A model generated the notes under the pieces. It did not search any database. It saw only the letters and a list, made by a program, of their open reading frames with translations, and was not told the origin of the DNA. A DNA stretch of 64,000 nt from an uncultured Acetatifactor sp. Lineage in GTDB: Bacteria; Bacillota; Clostridia; Lachnospirales; Lachnospiraceae. Numbering within the stretch: position 1 is the stretch's first letter; each line of letters starts with the position of its first letter. Position numbers and translations under genes: made by a program. The DNA is taken from assembly GCA_910578815.1 (NCBI GenBank), contig CAJTSE010000010.1:109049-173048 (forward strand). The letters run 5' to 3'. Positions 52,571 through 61,443 of this stretch are shown here, piece after piece.

Positions 52571-53350
52571 CTACAACTTATGAGATACTATCCCAAAATA
52601 TTTCAGCAAAAAGTATTCCCTTTCCCCTATACATAACTCCTGCACCGCCTGAAAGCCCAACTTATCACACAGCTTCAGAGAGGCTTCATTCTCTGTCTCA
52701 ACCAGGGCGTTCACTTCGCAAAATCTCAGCCTGTCCATACCATAAGCCAAGATCCCCCGGCACACCTCCTCCGCATATCCCCTCCTTTGCCAGGGAACAC
52801 CGATAATAAAGCCAAGCTCCGGCTCGTCATAGCCCTCGCGATAGGAGAATCCTGCCCTGCCGATGACCAGGCCGCTGCTTTTTTCCACTACCGTCCATAC
52901 CCCAAATTCATAAAAGGTATATATCTTTTTGATATATTCCCGGATGTATTCCTTCTCCTGCTCCTGATCCGGATACAGCCCTTCCATAAATTTCGTGATG
53001 GCAGGATCGCTGTATATTCGGAAAAAGTCCTCCACATCCTCCGGCGTTGTCTCTCGGACCAGACATCTCCTTGTCTCCAAAATATTCCAGGGCAGGCCCT
53101 TCAGTCTTCGGTATACCCGTTCCACGTAGTCTGCCTCCAAATTTTCCGGGTCCTCCACGCCAAAGGTAAAATCGGAAAAATCTTCCCTCCCATTTCCGTC
53201 ATGAAAATAAATAAGCACGGCCTCGCCCGCATCTCGCAGCCGCCGCGCTTCGGCGGAGCTGTCCGTCACATATAATATGCCCTTAAGCTCTGTAGTATTC
53301 ACGTCAATTTCCCTGAAATAGCTCACGTCCGTATCCCCTGTAGTCTCCAT
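52571..53350 (-). CDS. GNAT family N-acetyltransferase with N-terminal extra domain
   Basis: The 259-residue protein has a C-terminal RimJ/RimL-type acetyltransferase (LETRRCLVRETTPEDVEDFF; acetyl-CoA loop VPWQRRGYAEEV; NEASLKLCDKLGFQ) from about residue 92. The first 90 residues (GILYVTDSSAEARRLRDAGE...) form a separate small domain of the type often fused to these enzymes in Lachnospiraceae, of unknown function. The acceptor substrate is unknown. Confidence 0.88.
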   Translation of the reverse strand: METTGDTDVSYFREIDVNTTELKGILYVTDSSAEARRLRDAGEAVLIYFHDGNGREDFSDFTFGVEDPENLEADYVERVYRRLKGLPWNILETRRCLVRETTPEDVEDFFRIYSDPAITKFMEGLYPDQEQEKEYIREYIKKIYTFYEFGVWTVVEKSSGLVIGRAGFSYREGYDEPELGFIIGVPWQRRGYAEEVCRGILAYGMDRLRFCEVNALVETENEASLKLCDKLGFQAVQELCIGEREYFLLKYFGIVSHKL

Positions 53351-53482
53351 ACCATCTCCAAAGCCGGCAGGCCGGCCTATAAAGAATGCCGACAGAATAT
53401 TTGCTTTACTGCTGCCTTTATTTAAGGTACAATAATCGAAACAGCTTTCATTATACTCTTTTTACAGGAAAGGACAACTAAT

Positions 53483-54004
53483 ATGGCACAAAATCCTATT
53501 GTAACTGTTACCATGGAAAACGGAGACGTAATCAAGGCGGAGCTTTACCCTGAAATCGCTCCCAATTCCGTAAACAATTTCATCAGTCTGATCAACAAAA
53601 AATTTTATGACGGCCTGATCTTCCACCGGGTTATCAGGGGCTTTATGATCCAGGGCGGATGCCCTGACGGAACCGGGATGGGCGATCCCGGCTACAGCAT
53701 CAAGGGAGAATTTTCCCAAAACGGTTTTAACAATCCCTTAAAGCACACGGAAGGTGTACTCTCCATGGCACGAGCGCAGGATCCCAATTCCGCCGGCAGC
53801 CAGTTTTTCATCATGCACAAGACAAGCCCTCATCTGGACGGCGCTTATGCAGCGTTTGGGAAAGTGATTGAAGGTATGGAAGTGGTAAATAAAATCGCCG
53901 ATACAAAAACCGACTGGAATGACAGGCCCATGGAGCCTCAGATGATGGCGAGCGTTACCGTGGACTGCTTCGGCGCGGAGTATCCGGAACCGGAGAAGGT
54001 CTGA
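53483..54004 (+). CDS. Peptidyl-prolyl cis-trans isomerase (cyclophilin)
   Basis: The 173-residue cytoplasmic cyclophilin carries the active-site motifs FHRVIRGFMIQGG (about 47-60, catalytic Arg), SMARAQDPNSAGSQFFIM and FGKVIEGMEVV. It lacks a signal peptide. The ATG at 53483 follows GGAAAGGAC. A TATACT at 53452-53457 may be its -10 but has a poor -35. Confidence 0.95.
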   Translation: MAQNPIVTVTMENGDVIKAELYPEIAPNSVNNFISLINKKFYDGLIFHRVIRGFMIQGGCPDGTGMGDPGYSIKGEFSQNGFNNPLKHTEGVLSMARAQDPNSAGSQFFIMHKTSPHLDGAYAAFGKVIEGMEVVNKIADTKTDWNDRPMEPQMMASVTVDCFGAEYPEPEKV

Positions 54005-54073
54005 GGGTACAGATCGCACTTTTGGGGGAATTTTTTGCAGCTTTGAACCGTAGGCATTAACGCTTCCGTTTGT

Positions 54074-54079
54074 TATAAT
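54074..54079 (+). promoter_or_regulatory. Extended -10 promoter of the PP2C phosphatase gene
   Basis: TATAAT preceded by TGT gives an extended -10 (TGTTATAAT). The -35 region is poor. The start codon lies 70 bases downstream. Confidence 0.45.
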
Positions 54080-54147
54080 TGAAATGACTTTTATATTGTA
54101 TGTATCATATTTTACCATTCATTTCATTATACGACGGAGGCATACCC

Positions 54148-55566
54148 TTGAAAAAAAGTAAAGATACGAAACATTCAAATAAAACTGTGGAGCCGGAGCT
54201 GGCCGCGATTCTGGAAAATGAAATGGAAGCCAACCGGTACGCGGCCAGGTGTCTGATCGTCTGCGCCATTGTAGGCGTGCTTGCCTGGCTCTTGAACATT
54301 ATCGGCATTTTTATCGTCCCTCACAGAATTATGGACATTGCCATGCCCCTGCTGATTCTGTCTTTTTTGCTGCCCACTCCCATCTATAAAATAACGGGCG
54401 GCAAACCCGGATGGGTAAAGTATGTTACGATTTTCTGCGTCACTCTGGGTGTCTTTATCCTGTCCTCGGCCATGCCAAAGCACGGCATCCTGGCCTGGGC
54501 ACTGCCTCTTTTGTTAAGCTGCCATTATTATTCCAAACGGCTGACACAGCTTACTCTTCTGGCATCCTGGGTCCTTTTTTCTTCCTCTGTTTTTATCGGC
54601 ATGTATTTCGGTGAAGGCGATCTGAACCTGCTGGCAGAGCATGATGTCGTCGGAATCAGGACGGTCACCGGCGATATGCTGCATTATGCCACCATTTTTT
54701 ACGTGGTGCCAAGAGCGCTGATTCTACTGGGGCTTTCTTCTATCTGCACCATGATGGCCGGACGGACCAGGCGGCTTCTGGAAAAGCAGATCCGAGACAG
54801 CGAAGAAAGGCAGCGCATTTCTACCGAGCTGGACGTGGCCACTCATATTCAGGCAGATATGCTGCCTCGTATTTTCCCGGCATTTTCCGATCGAACAGAA
54901 TTTGACATCAATGCCTCCATGAATCCGGCAAAGGAAGTGGGTGGGGACTTTTATGACTTTTTCATGGTGGACGAAAAGCACCTGGCGATCGTAGTGGCCG
55001 ACGTTTCCGGCAAGGGTGTCCCCGCCGCCCTGTTTATGGTCATTGGCAAAACGCTGATCAAGGACCACACAAAGCCGGGAACGGACCTGGGCGACGTTTT
55101 CTCGGAGGTCAACGATCTCCTTTGCGAATCCAACAGCGAAGGCCTGTTCATCACTGCCTTCGAGGGTGTGCTGGACCTTGTAACCGGAGAATTCCGTTTT
55201 GTCAACGCAGGGCACGAAACCCCCTTCATTGCAAAATCCGGCGGCATCTACGAACCTTATAAGCTGCGGCCCGGATTCGTGCTGGCGGGAATGGAGCATA
55301 TGAAATATAAAAGCGGCAGCATACAGCTTGCTCCCGGAGATAAAATCTTTCAGTATACGGACGGCGTAACGGAAGCAACCAATGAAGCCAAAGAGCTTTA
55401 TGGCACAAAAAGGCTGGCAGACATTCTTGCAAAAAACTCTGCAATGACGCCTGTCGAACTTCTTCCTGCCGTAAAGGCGGATATAGATGCTTTTGTGGGC
55501 AATGCCCCTCAATTCGACGACATTACCATGCTATGTGTGGAATATGTCAGACCCATGCAGATCTAG
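54148..55566 (+). CDS. Membrane PP2C (SpoIIE/RsbU-type) serine phosphatase
   Basis: The 472-residue protein has an N-terminal membrane region of about six to seven helices (about 35-215), a linker helix (RRLLEKQIRDSEERQRIS), and a PP2C domain with VGGDFYDFFMVDEKH, VADVSGKGVPAALFM, FQYTDGVTEATNE and PQFDDITMLCVEY carrying the metal-binding aspartates. It should dephosphorylate a STAS-domain protein; the STAS and RsbW-like kinase at 58.6-59.4 kb are the obvious candidates. The start is a TTG at 54148 with GGAGG seven bases upstream; an ATG at 54100 lacks a site. It converges on the receiver gene. Confidence 0.92.
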   Translation: MKKSKDTKHSNKTVEPELAAILENEMEANRYAARCLIVCAIVGVLAWLLNIIGIFIVPHRIMDIAMPLLILSFLLPTPIYKITGGKPGWVKYVTIFCVTLGVFILSSAMPKHGILAWALPLLLSCHYYSKRLTQLTLLASWVLFSSSVFIGMYFGEGDLNLLAEHDVVGIRTVTGDMLHYATIFYVVPRALILLGLSSICTMMAGRTRRLLEKQIRDSEERQRISTELDVATHIQADMLPRIFPAFSDRTEFDINASMNPAKEVGGDFYDFFMVDEKHLAIVVADVSGKGVPAALFMVIGKTLIKDHTKPGTDLGDVFSEVNDLLCESNSEGLFITAFEGVLDLVTGEFRFVNAGHETPFIAKSGGIYEPYKLRPGFVLAGMEHMKYKSGSIQLAPGDKIFQYTDGVTEATNEAKELYGTKRLADILAKNSAMTPVELLPAVKADIDAFVGNAPQFDDITMLCVEYVRPMQI

Positions 55567-55659
55567 TACACCCTTTCTCAGGCAACTGTACTTTTAACTT
55601 GCTTCCCTTCTACTCGTTGTTTTCGGTCAACGATGCTACCGGAAAACCGCCCCGTGTAC

Positions 55660-56070
55660 TCACCTGTCCCAGCCATATATGGTTCCGCCCGCCGCATCAC
55701 CAAGCTGCGCGCGTACTTTTCCCATCAGCAGTTCTTCGTCGATGGGCTTAATGACATAATCCTTCGCGCCTCCCGCCACGGCCTTCAATACATAATTTTT
55801 ATCATTGTTGGAGGTGAGAAAGATTACCGGCACCTGCGCCAGATGTTCATGCTCCCGAATCAGCCTCAGCATCTCATAGCCGTCAATTTCGGGCATGTCA
55901 ATATCCAGGATAATCAGGTCCGGCGTCCTTACCTTTAAAAACTCCAGCGCCCGGCTGCCGCCTGCAAAGCAGTGCAGTTCATATTTTGTTCCCAGAATCT
56001 TTCCCAGCATTTTCAACACAATGGCGCTGTCGTCCACTGCTACGATCTTTTTCTTTTCTCCGAATGCCAT
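55660..56070 (-). CDS. Single-domain response regulator (CheY-like receiver)
   Basis: The 136-residue protein is a receiver domain only: acidic pair IVAVDDSAI, phosphoacceptor Asp in LIILDIDMPEIDGYE (about 56), Thr/Ser in VIFLTSNND and Lys in YVIKPIDEE. It has no output domain. The ATG is at 56070, 1-2 bases after the hybrid kinase stop, so it is coupled to it and is its likely partner. Confidence 0.93.
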   Translation of the reverse strand: MAFGEKKKIVAVDDSAIVLKMLGKILGTKYELHCFAGGSRALEFLKVRTPDLIILDIDMPEIDGYEMLRLIREHEHLAQVPVIFLTSNNDKNYVLKAVAGGAKDYVIKPIDEELLMGKVRAQLGDAAGGTIYGWDR

Positions 56071-56071
56071 G

Positions 56072-58500
56072 TTAATTTCCTCCTTTTTCTCTCAGTAAGC
56101 TGATGGCCTTATCCTCGTCAAATTCATCCTCCAAAGCGGTAAGCACCTTTTTAACCAGTGCCTGCATTTCCCGTTCCAGCGGACTTTCAAGCCATTCTTT
56201 CAGCCGCTCAATGGCCTGCTCCGTCTCAAAGTCGTCCAAAAGCAGGGCTGTCTGCTCCAAATCCGCCTGTGTCAGCCGCAGTACCTTCCGGGAGTCCTCC
56301 GCATCAGCAATGCCTTTCGCTCTTACGTTTTCCGTCTCTGTTAATCCGGCGGTATCCTCCTGCTCTCCGGAGGCATCCTTCTGAGCCTTTGAACCGCAAA
56401 GCTCCCGAAATCCTTCCAGGGTATGTTCCCAAAGCGCCAGCAGCTCGTTCCAATGAGACTTTACCCAGGGCGCGTCTCCCGCCTTGCTCTTCTTCTCATG
56501 CTCAAAAGCCATATCCGCCAGCTGATCCGCCCCCAGAGTCCTGGCATTGCCTTTCAGGCCATGGACCAGAACAGCATAATTTTTCATGTCATCCTTCGCC
56601 AGAAATTCAGCCATGGTTTCCTGCTTCTCCCGCTCCTTTAGAAACAGAACAGCCAGATCCAGAAATGTCTCCATATCATTCAACGCATGGGAAAGACCGC
56701 TATTCAAGGATATACCATACTGCAGAAAATGCTCTTCCCCCTTTCCGCCGTCTAAGGCTTCCTTTCTGCCAGAGACTCCTGTCAAGTCAGTCCTGGCTCT
56801 GCCGGAGCTGCCCGGCAGGAAATTCTCCGATCCGCAGGAAACACATGCCGATCCGGCTTCCTTTTCCCCTTCAAAAATTTCCCGCTTCCGGATCAGCTCC
56901 TGCGGAAGGTATTCCGCCACGGTCTGCTCCAAAACATCCCCGTCAATGGGCTTTGTCAGAAAATCTGCAAAGCCTTCCTTCATGTATCCCTCCCTGGCTC
57001 CCGATACCGCGTTAGCCGTAAGAACAATCACTGGCGTATCCTGATTCGGGAAATCCTCCAGCTTGCGAATCTCATGAAACGTCTCAATACCGTCCATCTC
57101 CGGCATCATGTGATCCATAAAGATGATATGATATTTCTGCTTTTTCACCAGCTCAAGGCAGGCCCTTCCGGAGCCTGCGGTGTCAATCTGTATGCGGGTG
57201 CGCTTCAAAAGAGATGTAAACACCGTGAGGTTCATGGCATTATCGTCCACCACCAGCACCCTTGCTTCGGGCGCTTCAAAGGCCTGCCGATACTCTGACC
57301 GCCCCTGCTCCTGCCGGCTGCGAATGGATTCAAAATCCCCTGTAGGCTCGTCACATATTATTTTCTGCGGAATGGTAACGGTAAAGACGGAACCCTTCCC
57401 GTATTCGCTTTCCACCTTCATTTCCCCGTCCATCAGCTTCAGCAGAGACATGGTGATATTCATGCCCAGCCCTGTCCCCTCAATATGCCGATTCTGCTCT
57501 TCGTCCAGCCTCTGAAAGCTCTCGAACAGCTTTCCCATATCCTCCTGCTTAATGCCCATGCCCGTATCCTTCACGGAGATGATCAGGCATATCTGCTCCG
57601 GCCCCTTTCTTTCATAAGCCATGTAAAGCTCTATGCCGCCCCCCGGCGTATACTTCACGGCATTGGTCAGCAGATTGGTCACCACCTGCTTGATCCTCAC
57701 ATCATCCCCGTAAAGCACTCTGGGCAGCGTCTCATCCAGCGAAAAATGAATGCTCAAATCCTTTTCCCGCGCCCGCAGAAATATCATGTTCCACAAATCC
57801 ATGATCAGAACGGCCGGCTCATATTCCACCTCAATGATCTCCATTTTCCCGGATTCAATTTTGGACAGATCCAGAATATCATTAATCAGAAAAAGCAGGG
57901 TCTTGCCGGAGCTTCGAATATTGGCCGCATAGGATAAAAGCTGCTGGTCCCGGCACTCCCGCAGGATCATTTCATTCATGCCAAGCACCCATTGATGGGC
58001 GTCCTGATCTCATGGGACATATTGGAAAGGAACAGGCTTTTGGCCTCATTTGCCATCACGGCCTCATTTTTCGCCTTCTCGTACTCCTTGTTCAGCTTGC
58101 GGATCCGGTCCAGCGCCGTCCGCGCATCCCGGAGCTCGTTCAACTCCGTCACATCATCTATGACCACCACCACCGATTTTTCTCCGTCGCTTTGGATATA
58201 GCTGGTAGTCAGGGACAGATTACGAATCTTTCCCTCCAACACGTAATTTACCGGCATGTCGCTTACTTTTTCTTTTTCATAAATCGTATCCAGTATTACC
58301 TCGTTAAAATCATCCGTCCCCTCCCTGGTCAGGAATTTATTAATGAACGAATCTCCAATATCCTCCTGGGTCAAGCCCAGCATATGCTCCGCCGCCGGAT
58401 TGAGCATGGTAATCCTGCCGTTCATGCTGATTACCATGACCCCCTCCAGCAGGTTCGTTACGATCTCCCTGTAAAGGTCCTGAAAACTATTCTGTTCCAT
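56072..58500 (-). pseudogene. Hybrid PAS sensor kinase with receiver and HPt domains, frameshifted in the H-box
   Basis: From the ATG at 58500 (MEQNSFQDLYREI) the frame encodes a PAS domain and a HisKA domain up to SHEIRTPINGCLA, where it stops at 57976. The next frame carries on from GMNEMILREC with the rest of HisKA, the ATPase domain (NLLTNAVKYT, DTGMGIKQED, GTGLGMNITM), a receiver (FMDHMMPEMDGIE) and an HPt domain (VLVHGLKGNARTLGADQL). Adding one G at 57988-57990 restores NGVLGMNEM. So a single-base deletion splits the gene right after the phosphoacceptor histidine. It may be a true mutation or a sequencing error. Confidence 0.85.
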
Positions 58501-58564
58501 CCTCCATATACCCCTTTGCCGCCTGCTGTCCTGCTGACTGTCTTTTAACGGCTCCCCGGATATT

Positions 58565-58978
58565 TTACCTCTGCAGTTCTTTGCGGATCCGCAAAATATT
58601 CCGGCCTTCTTTATACTCATAAGTGATTTCGTCCATACTCTTCTTCACGATATAAATGCCCAGTCCGCCCACCTCGCGCTCTTCCGCAGACAGAGTCACA
58701 TCCGGGTCCAGCTTTGCCAGAGGATCATAAGGCACTCCCTGATCAATAAAGGTGATTACCACCGAGAGAGGTTCTTCCGCTACCTCCACCCGCACCGTAG
58801 CCCATCCGATTTCCGGATGATAGGCATAATGAACAATATTGCTGAACAATTCGTCAATAGCAATATCAATCTGGGCCTGTGCTCTTGCAGGACAATCCAG
58901 CTGCTCCAGCTGTTCGTCCACAAATGCCGTAATGACGGGAATCTTCTCCGGCATCGCTTCAATGGTCAATTCTTTCAT
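58565..58978 (-). CDS. RsbW-like anti-sigma factor / serine kinase
   Basis: The 137-residue protein is an HATPase_c kinase: IDIAIDELFSNIVHYAYHPE (N-box), FIDQGVPYDPLAKLDPD (G1) and VGGLGIYIVKKSMDEITYEY (G2). Such proteins phosphorylate a STAS antagonist and bind a partner, classically a sigma factor; no sigma factor gene is in the window. It lies between the STAS gene and the hybrid kinase, all minus strand, with the STAS gene ending 87 bases upstream. Confidence 0.92.
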   Translation of the reverse strand: MKELTIEAMPEKIPVITAFVDEQLEQLDCPARAQAQIDIAIDELFSNIVHYAYHPEIGWATVRVEVAEEPLSVVITFIDQGVPYDPLAKLDPDVTLSAEEREVGGLGIYIVKKSMDEITYEYKEGRNILRIRKELQR

Positions 58979-59065
58979 ATTACCTCACAATCCGCCGAGC
59001 AGGAAGGTATATAAGCATCCCACCCCGGCATTTCTCATCGGAGCCCTGCCCCGTGAAGTTTTAGG

Positions 59066-59383
59066 TTAAGATTCTATATGAAGCACATCCATAAAACCCG
59101 TGATTTCAAACACATCATGAATCACCTCGTTGACATGACGAATTCTCATATCCCCGCCCTGTTTCATGATCGCTTTGTGGGCTGATAGCAACACTCTGAG
59201 ACCTGCGGAGGAAAGATACTCCAGATCCTTAAAATCCAGAATCAATCTTTCCGTCCCCTCCAGGCTTTCCTGAATCGTCATCTCAAGCTGAGGCGCCGTG
59301 GTAGTATCCAGCCGCCCCGCCAGCAGCAGCGTAATCTCTGTTCCGTTTTGCTTCTTCTCAATGTTCACGGTAAGTTCCTCCAT
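59066..59383 (-). CDS. STAS-domain anti-sigma factor antagonist
   Basis: The 105-residue protein is a single STAS domain with VNIEKKQNGTEITLLLAGRL and the phosphorylatable serine in DLEYLSSAGLRVLLSAHKAI (about 58). It is the expected substrate of the RsbW-like kinase and PP2C phosphatase nearby. The ATG at 59383 overlaps the LytTR gene by 19 bases. Confidence 0.92.
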   Translation of the reverse strand: MEELTVNIEKKQNGTEITLLLAGRLDTTTAPQLEMTIQESLEGTERLILDFKDLEYLSSAGLRVLLSAHKAIMKQGGDMRIRHVNEVIHDVFEITGFMDVLHIES

Positions 59384-59712
59384 TCCTCACAATAGTAGTC
59401 AAAATACTGCTCCCGCAACGCCTGATATGCTCCCCTGGGCAGATAGATTTTTCTGCCGCTGTCCAGCTCGATCTCTCTGGCGCTCAGGCTCTCCACATGC
59501 TCAAGATTAACAAGCCAGGCCGCACCCACCTTCACAAATCCGGGACAGCCGGACAACTTCTCATAAAGCCTTGTCATGGTCTCATGCTGAATCAGCCGGG
59601 TTCCGTCCGCCATGTAAACATATTGCTGCTTTTTCTGTGCCTCGCAGCATACAATATCCTGCACGGCAACCCGTCTGATCTTCCTCGCATCCTTCAGAAG
59701 CATATATTTCAC
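59365..59712 (-). CDS. LytTR-domain DNA-binding regulator
   Basis: The 115-residue protein is a bare LytTR domain (RVAVQDIVCCEAQKKQQYVY, LYEKLSGCPGFVKVGAAWLV, YLPRGAYQALREQYFDYY) with no receiver. LytTR proteins bind direct repeats upstream of their targets. The start is a GTG at 59712 with GGAGG eight bases upstream; a TTG at 59730 has no site. A TGCTAAAAT extended -10 lies upstream (about 59760). It opens the signalling set that continues with STAS and the RsbW-like kinase. Confidence 0.9.
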   Translation of the reverse strand: MKYMLLKDARKIRRVAVQDIVCCEAQKKQQYVYMADGTRLIQHETMTRLYEKLSGCPGFVKVGAAWLVNLEHVESLSAREIELDSGRKIYLPRGAYQALREQYFDYYCEEWRNLP

Positions 59713-59784
59713 CGGTTTTTCCTCCACCAAAAATCACCAAAAAGCATTTTATAAAAATTTTAGCATGAAAATGGTTGATTATCT

Positions 59785-60046
59785 CAAAAAAGCCTTGATT
59801 TACGGGCATACAAGCAGGATTTCAAGCTGAATTTACTACCAATTTACTACTTTTGAGGGAAAGAGCCTTGATATGCCGCCCGGAACCCTGCCAGCCCAGC
59901 CACCAGCACACAGCATTGAGAAAGAATAAATGAAAACTGAATACGACGCAAACGCGGCGTTTCTCTATCCCAACACGGGAGAACAGGAACGCCGCTTTTT
60001 TTATGCCCTCATGTTACGCAGTAGGGGCAAAAAGAGCCTTGCTATA
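59785..60046 (+). repeat. Degenerate AGCCTTGAT repeats at the left end of the mobile element
   Basis: Three copies of an AAARAGCCTTGNTWT-type motif occur at about 59788, 59863 and 60032, in the same orientation. A short direct repeat ATTTACTAC occurs twice near 59830-59850. They lie where chromosomal sequence gives way to the conjugative element, and may be integrase arm sites or remnants of the attachment site. The exact element edge cannot be placed. Confidence 0.4.
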
Positions 60047-60094
60047 TGCGGCTTTGCGGGCGCACTTTTGCCGGGGACAGGGATTTATACCTAA
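59930..60094 (+). CDS. Small ORF near the left end of the conjugative element (54 aa)
   Basis: An ATG-started frame encodes MKTEYDANAAFLYPNTGEQE followed by RRFFYALMLRSRGKKSLAIC and a short hydrophobic end. The composition looks protein-like but the product is not recognised, and the ribosome site is weak. It contains a terminator-like hairpin (59954-60002), which argues that it may be a leader rather than a gene. Confidence 0.35.
   Translation: MKTEYDANAAFLYPNTGEQERRFFYALMLRSRGKKSLAICGFAGALLPGTGIYT
59954..60002 (+). terminator. Terminator-like hairpin in the element leader
   Basis: GCGGCGTT (59954-59961) pairs with AACGCCGC (59988-59995), followed by seven T. It lies upstream of the RepA-like gene, so it could act as a leader terminator. 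Confidence 0.5.
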
Positions 60095-60105
60095 CCCCGG
60101 CAAAA
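60066..60105 (+). other. Perfect 11-bp inverted repeat upstream of the RepA-like gene
   Basis: TTTTGCCGGGG (60066-60076) pairs with CCCCGGCAAAA (60095-60105), loop of 18 bases containing AGG/CCT that can extend the stem. There is no T-run on either strand, so it is not a terminator. It could be a replication or transfer origin hairpin, or an operator for the RepA-like protein. Confidence 0.5.
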
Positions 60106-60153
60106 TGGCGTTCTATCGCGTAACAAATCCACAACCAAAGGAGTGATGAAGCT

Positions 60154-61143
60154 ATGGCAGTTTTCCGAGTGGAGCGCAACAAGGGCTATACCGTTATGAG
60201 CAACCACCATTTACGCAACAAGGAACTGACCTTAAAGGCAAAGGGGCTTTTGTCGCAAATGCTTTCACTTCCCGAAGATTGGGACTACACCCTTGCGGGG
60301 CTGTCACAGATCAACCGGGAAAGTATCGACGCTATCCGCACCGCCGTATGGGAGCTTGAAAAAGCCGGATATATCAAGCGGCAGCAAGGACGCGACGAGA
60401 AAGGCAAAATGACCGCCATTGAATACACCATTTACGAACAGCCCCAGCCGCCGGACGACACCCCGCCGGGATTGGATAACCCGACATTGGAAAATCCAAC
60501 ACCGGGCAAGCCGATATTGGAAAATCCGACACCGGGTAAACCGACGACGGAAAATCCAATGCAATTAAATAAAGATATACAAAGAACTGACTTACCAACA
60601 AAAGAAAAAAGAAATACGGATTTACAAAGTACCTATTCCATTCCTATCCTTTCCCCTAACCCCTCTCCTTTGGAGCAGGAAGCGGCTACGCCGCCGGAAC
60701 GGAAACGAAAGGAAGCGGAAGCACAGACCGCTTTTGAGATTTACCGGGAGATCATCAAGGAAAATATCGACTATGACATTCTCATACAGGATATGAAGTT
60801 TGACGGGGACAGGCTGAATGAAATTGTAGACCTCATGCTGGAAACCGTCTGTACCCGGAGAAAGACGATCCGCATTGCCGGGGACGACTACCCCGCCGAG
60901 CTGGTAAAAGCAAAGTTTATGAAGCTGGACGCTGAACATATCCGCTTTGTGCTGGACTGCATGAAAGAGAACACAACCAAAATCCGCAACATCAAGCAGT
61001 ATTTACGGGCGGTGCTTTTCAATGCCCCGTCCACAATCGGCAATTATTACACGTCCCTTGTGGCTCACGACATGGCAAGCGGCGCACTTGCGCCACAGGA
61101 GCCGCACGACCCCTATTCATTCAAACCGGGCGAAAGCCTGTAA
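60154..61143 (+). CDS. RepA-like / DUF6017 helix-turn-helix protein of a conjugative element
   Basis: The 329-residue protein starts MAVFRVERNKGYTVMSNHHL and has a winged-helix N-terminus (LTLKAKGLLSQMLSLPEDWD, AIRTAVWELEKAGYIKRQQG), a Pro-rich linker with 30-bp DNA repeats (60481-60560) and a C-terminal DUF6017-like domain (AEHIRFVLDCMKENTTKIRN). Such proteins begin the conserved operon of Tn1549-like elements and may start element replication or regulate transfer. AAAGGAG lies upstream of the ATG. Confidence 0.8.
   Translation: MAVFRVERNKGYTVMSNHHLRNKELTLKAKGLLSQMLSLPEDWDYTLAGLSQINRESIDAIRTAVWELEKAGYIKRQQGRDEKGKMTAIEYTIYEQPQPPDDTPPGLDNPTLENPTPGKPILENPTPGKPTTENPMQLNKDIQRTDLPTKEKRNTDLQSTYSIPILSPNPSPLEQEAATPPERKRKEAEAQTAFEIYREIIKENIDYDILIQDMKFDGDRLNEIVDLMLETVCTRRKTIRIAGDDYPAELVKAKFMKLDAEHIRFVLDCMKENTTKIRNIKQYLRAVLFNAPSTIGNYYTSLVAHDMASGALAPQEPHDPYSFKPGESL
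60481..60560 (+). repeat. 30-bp tandem repeat in the RepA-like gene
   Basis: About 2.7 units of 30 bases (60481-60510, 60511-60540, 60541-60560) encode PTLENPTPGK-type decapeptides. The units are in frame, so copy number can change without breaking the gene. Confidence 0.8.
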
Positions 61144-61174
61144 CCACCCACAACCACAAAAGGAGGATTTTATT

Positions 61175-61402
61175 ATGGCACAGAAAATGACGGGAGCATT
61201 GGTATTTGACGAGCGCACAGACCGCTACGACATTCGCTTTGACCTTGCCAGCTATTACGGCGGGCTGCATTGCGGGGACTGTTTCGACGTGTTCACACGC
61301 GGCAAGTGGAAGCCGACCCGTATTGAAATGAACATGAAACAGGAATGGTACTTGGTGGGTATCAGAGCCGACGACCTAAACGGGCTGCGGGTGCGTATCT
61401 GA
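61175..61402 (+). CDS. DUF5348 family protein
   Basis: The 75-residue protein (MAQKMTGALVFDERTDRYDI, then DLASYYGGLHCGDCFDVFTR) is a DUF5348 protein, a small beta-rich protein encoded in conjugative elements of gut Firmicutes. Its function is unknown. The ATG at 61175 has AGGAGG upstream. It lies between the RepA-like gene and pcfB. Confidence 0.85.
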   Translation: MAQKMTGALVFDERTDRYDIRFDLASYYGGLHCGDCFDVFTRGKWKPTRIEMNMKQEWYLVGIRADDLNGLRVRI

Positions 61403-61443
61403 CCGCCGCCCCTTAAACTGACGCGAAAGGAGGACGAGACCCC

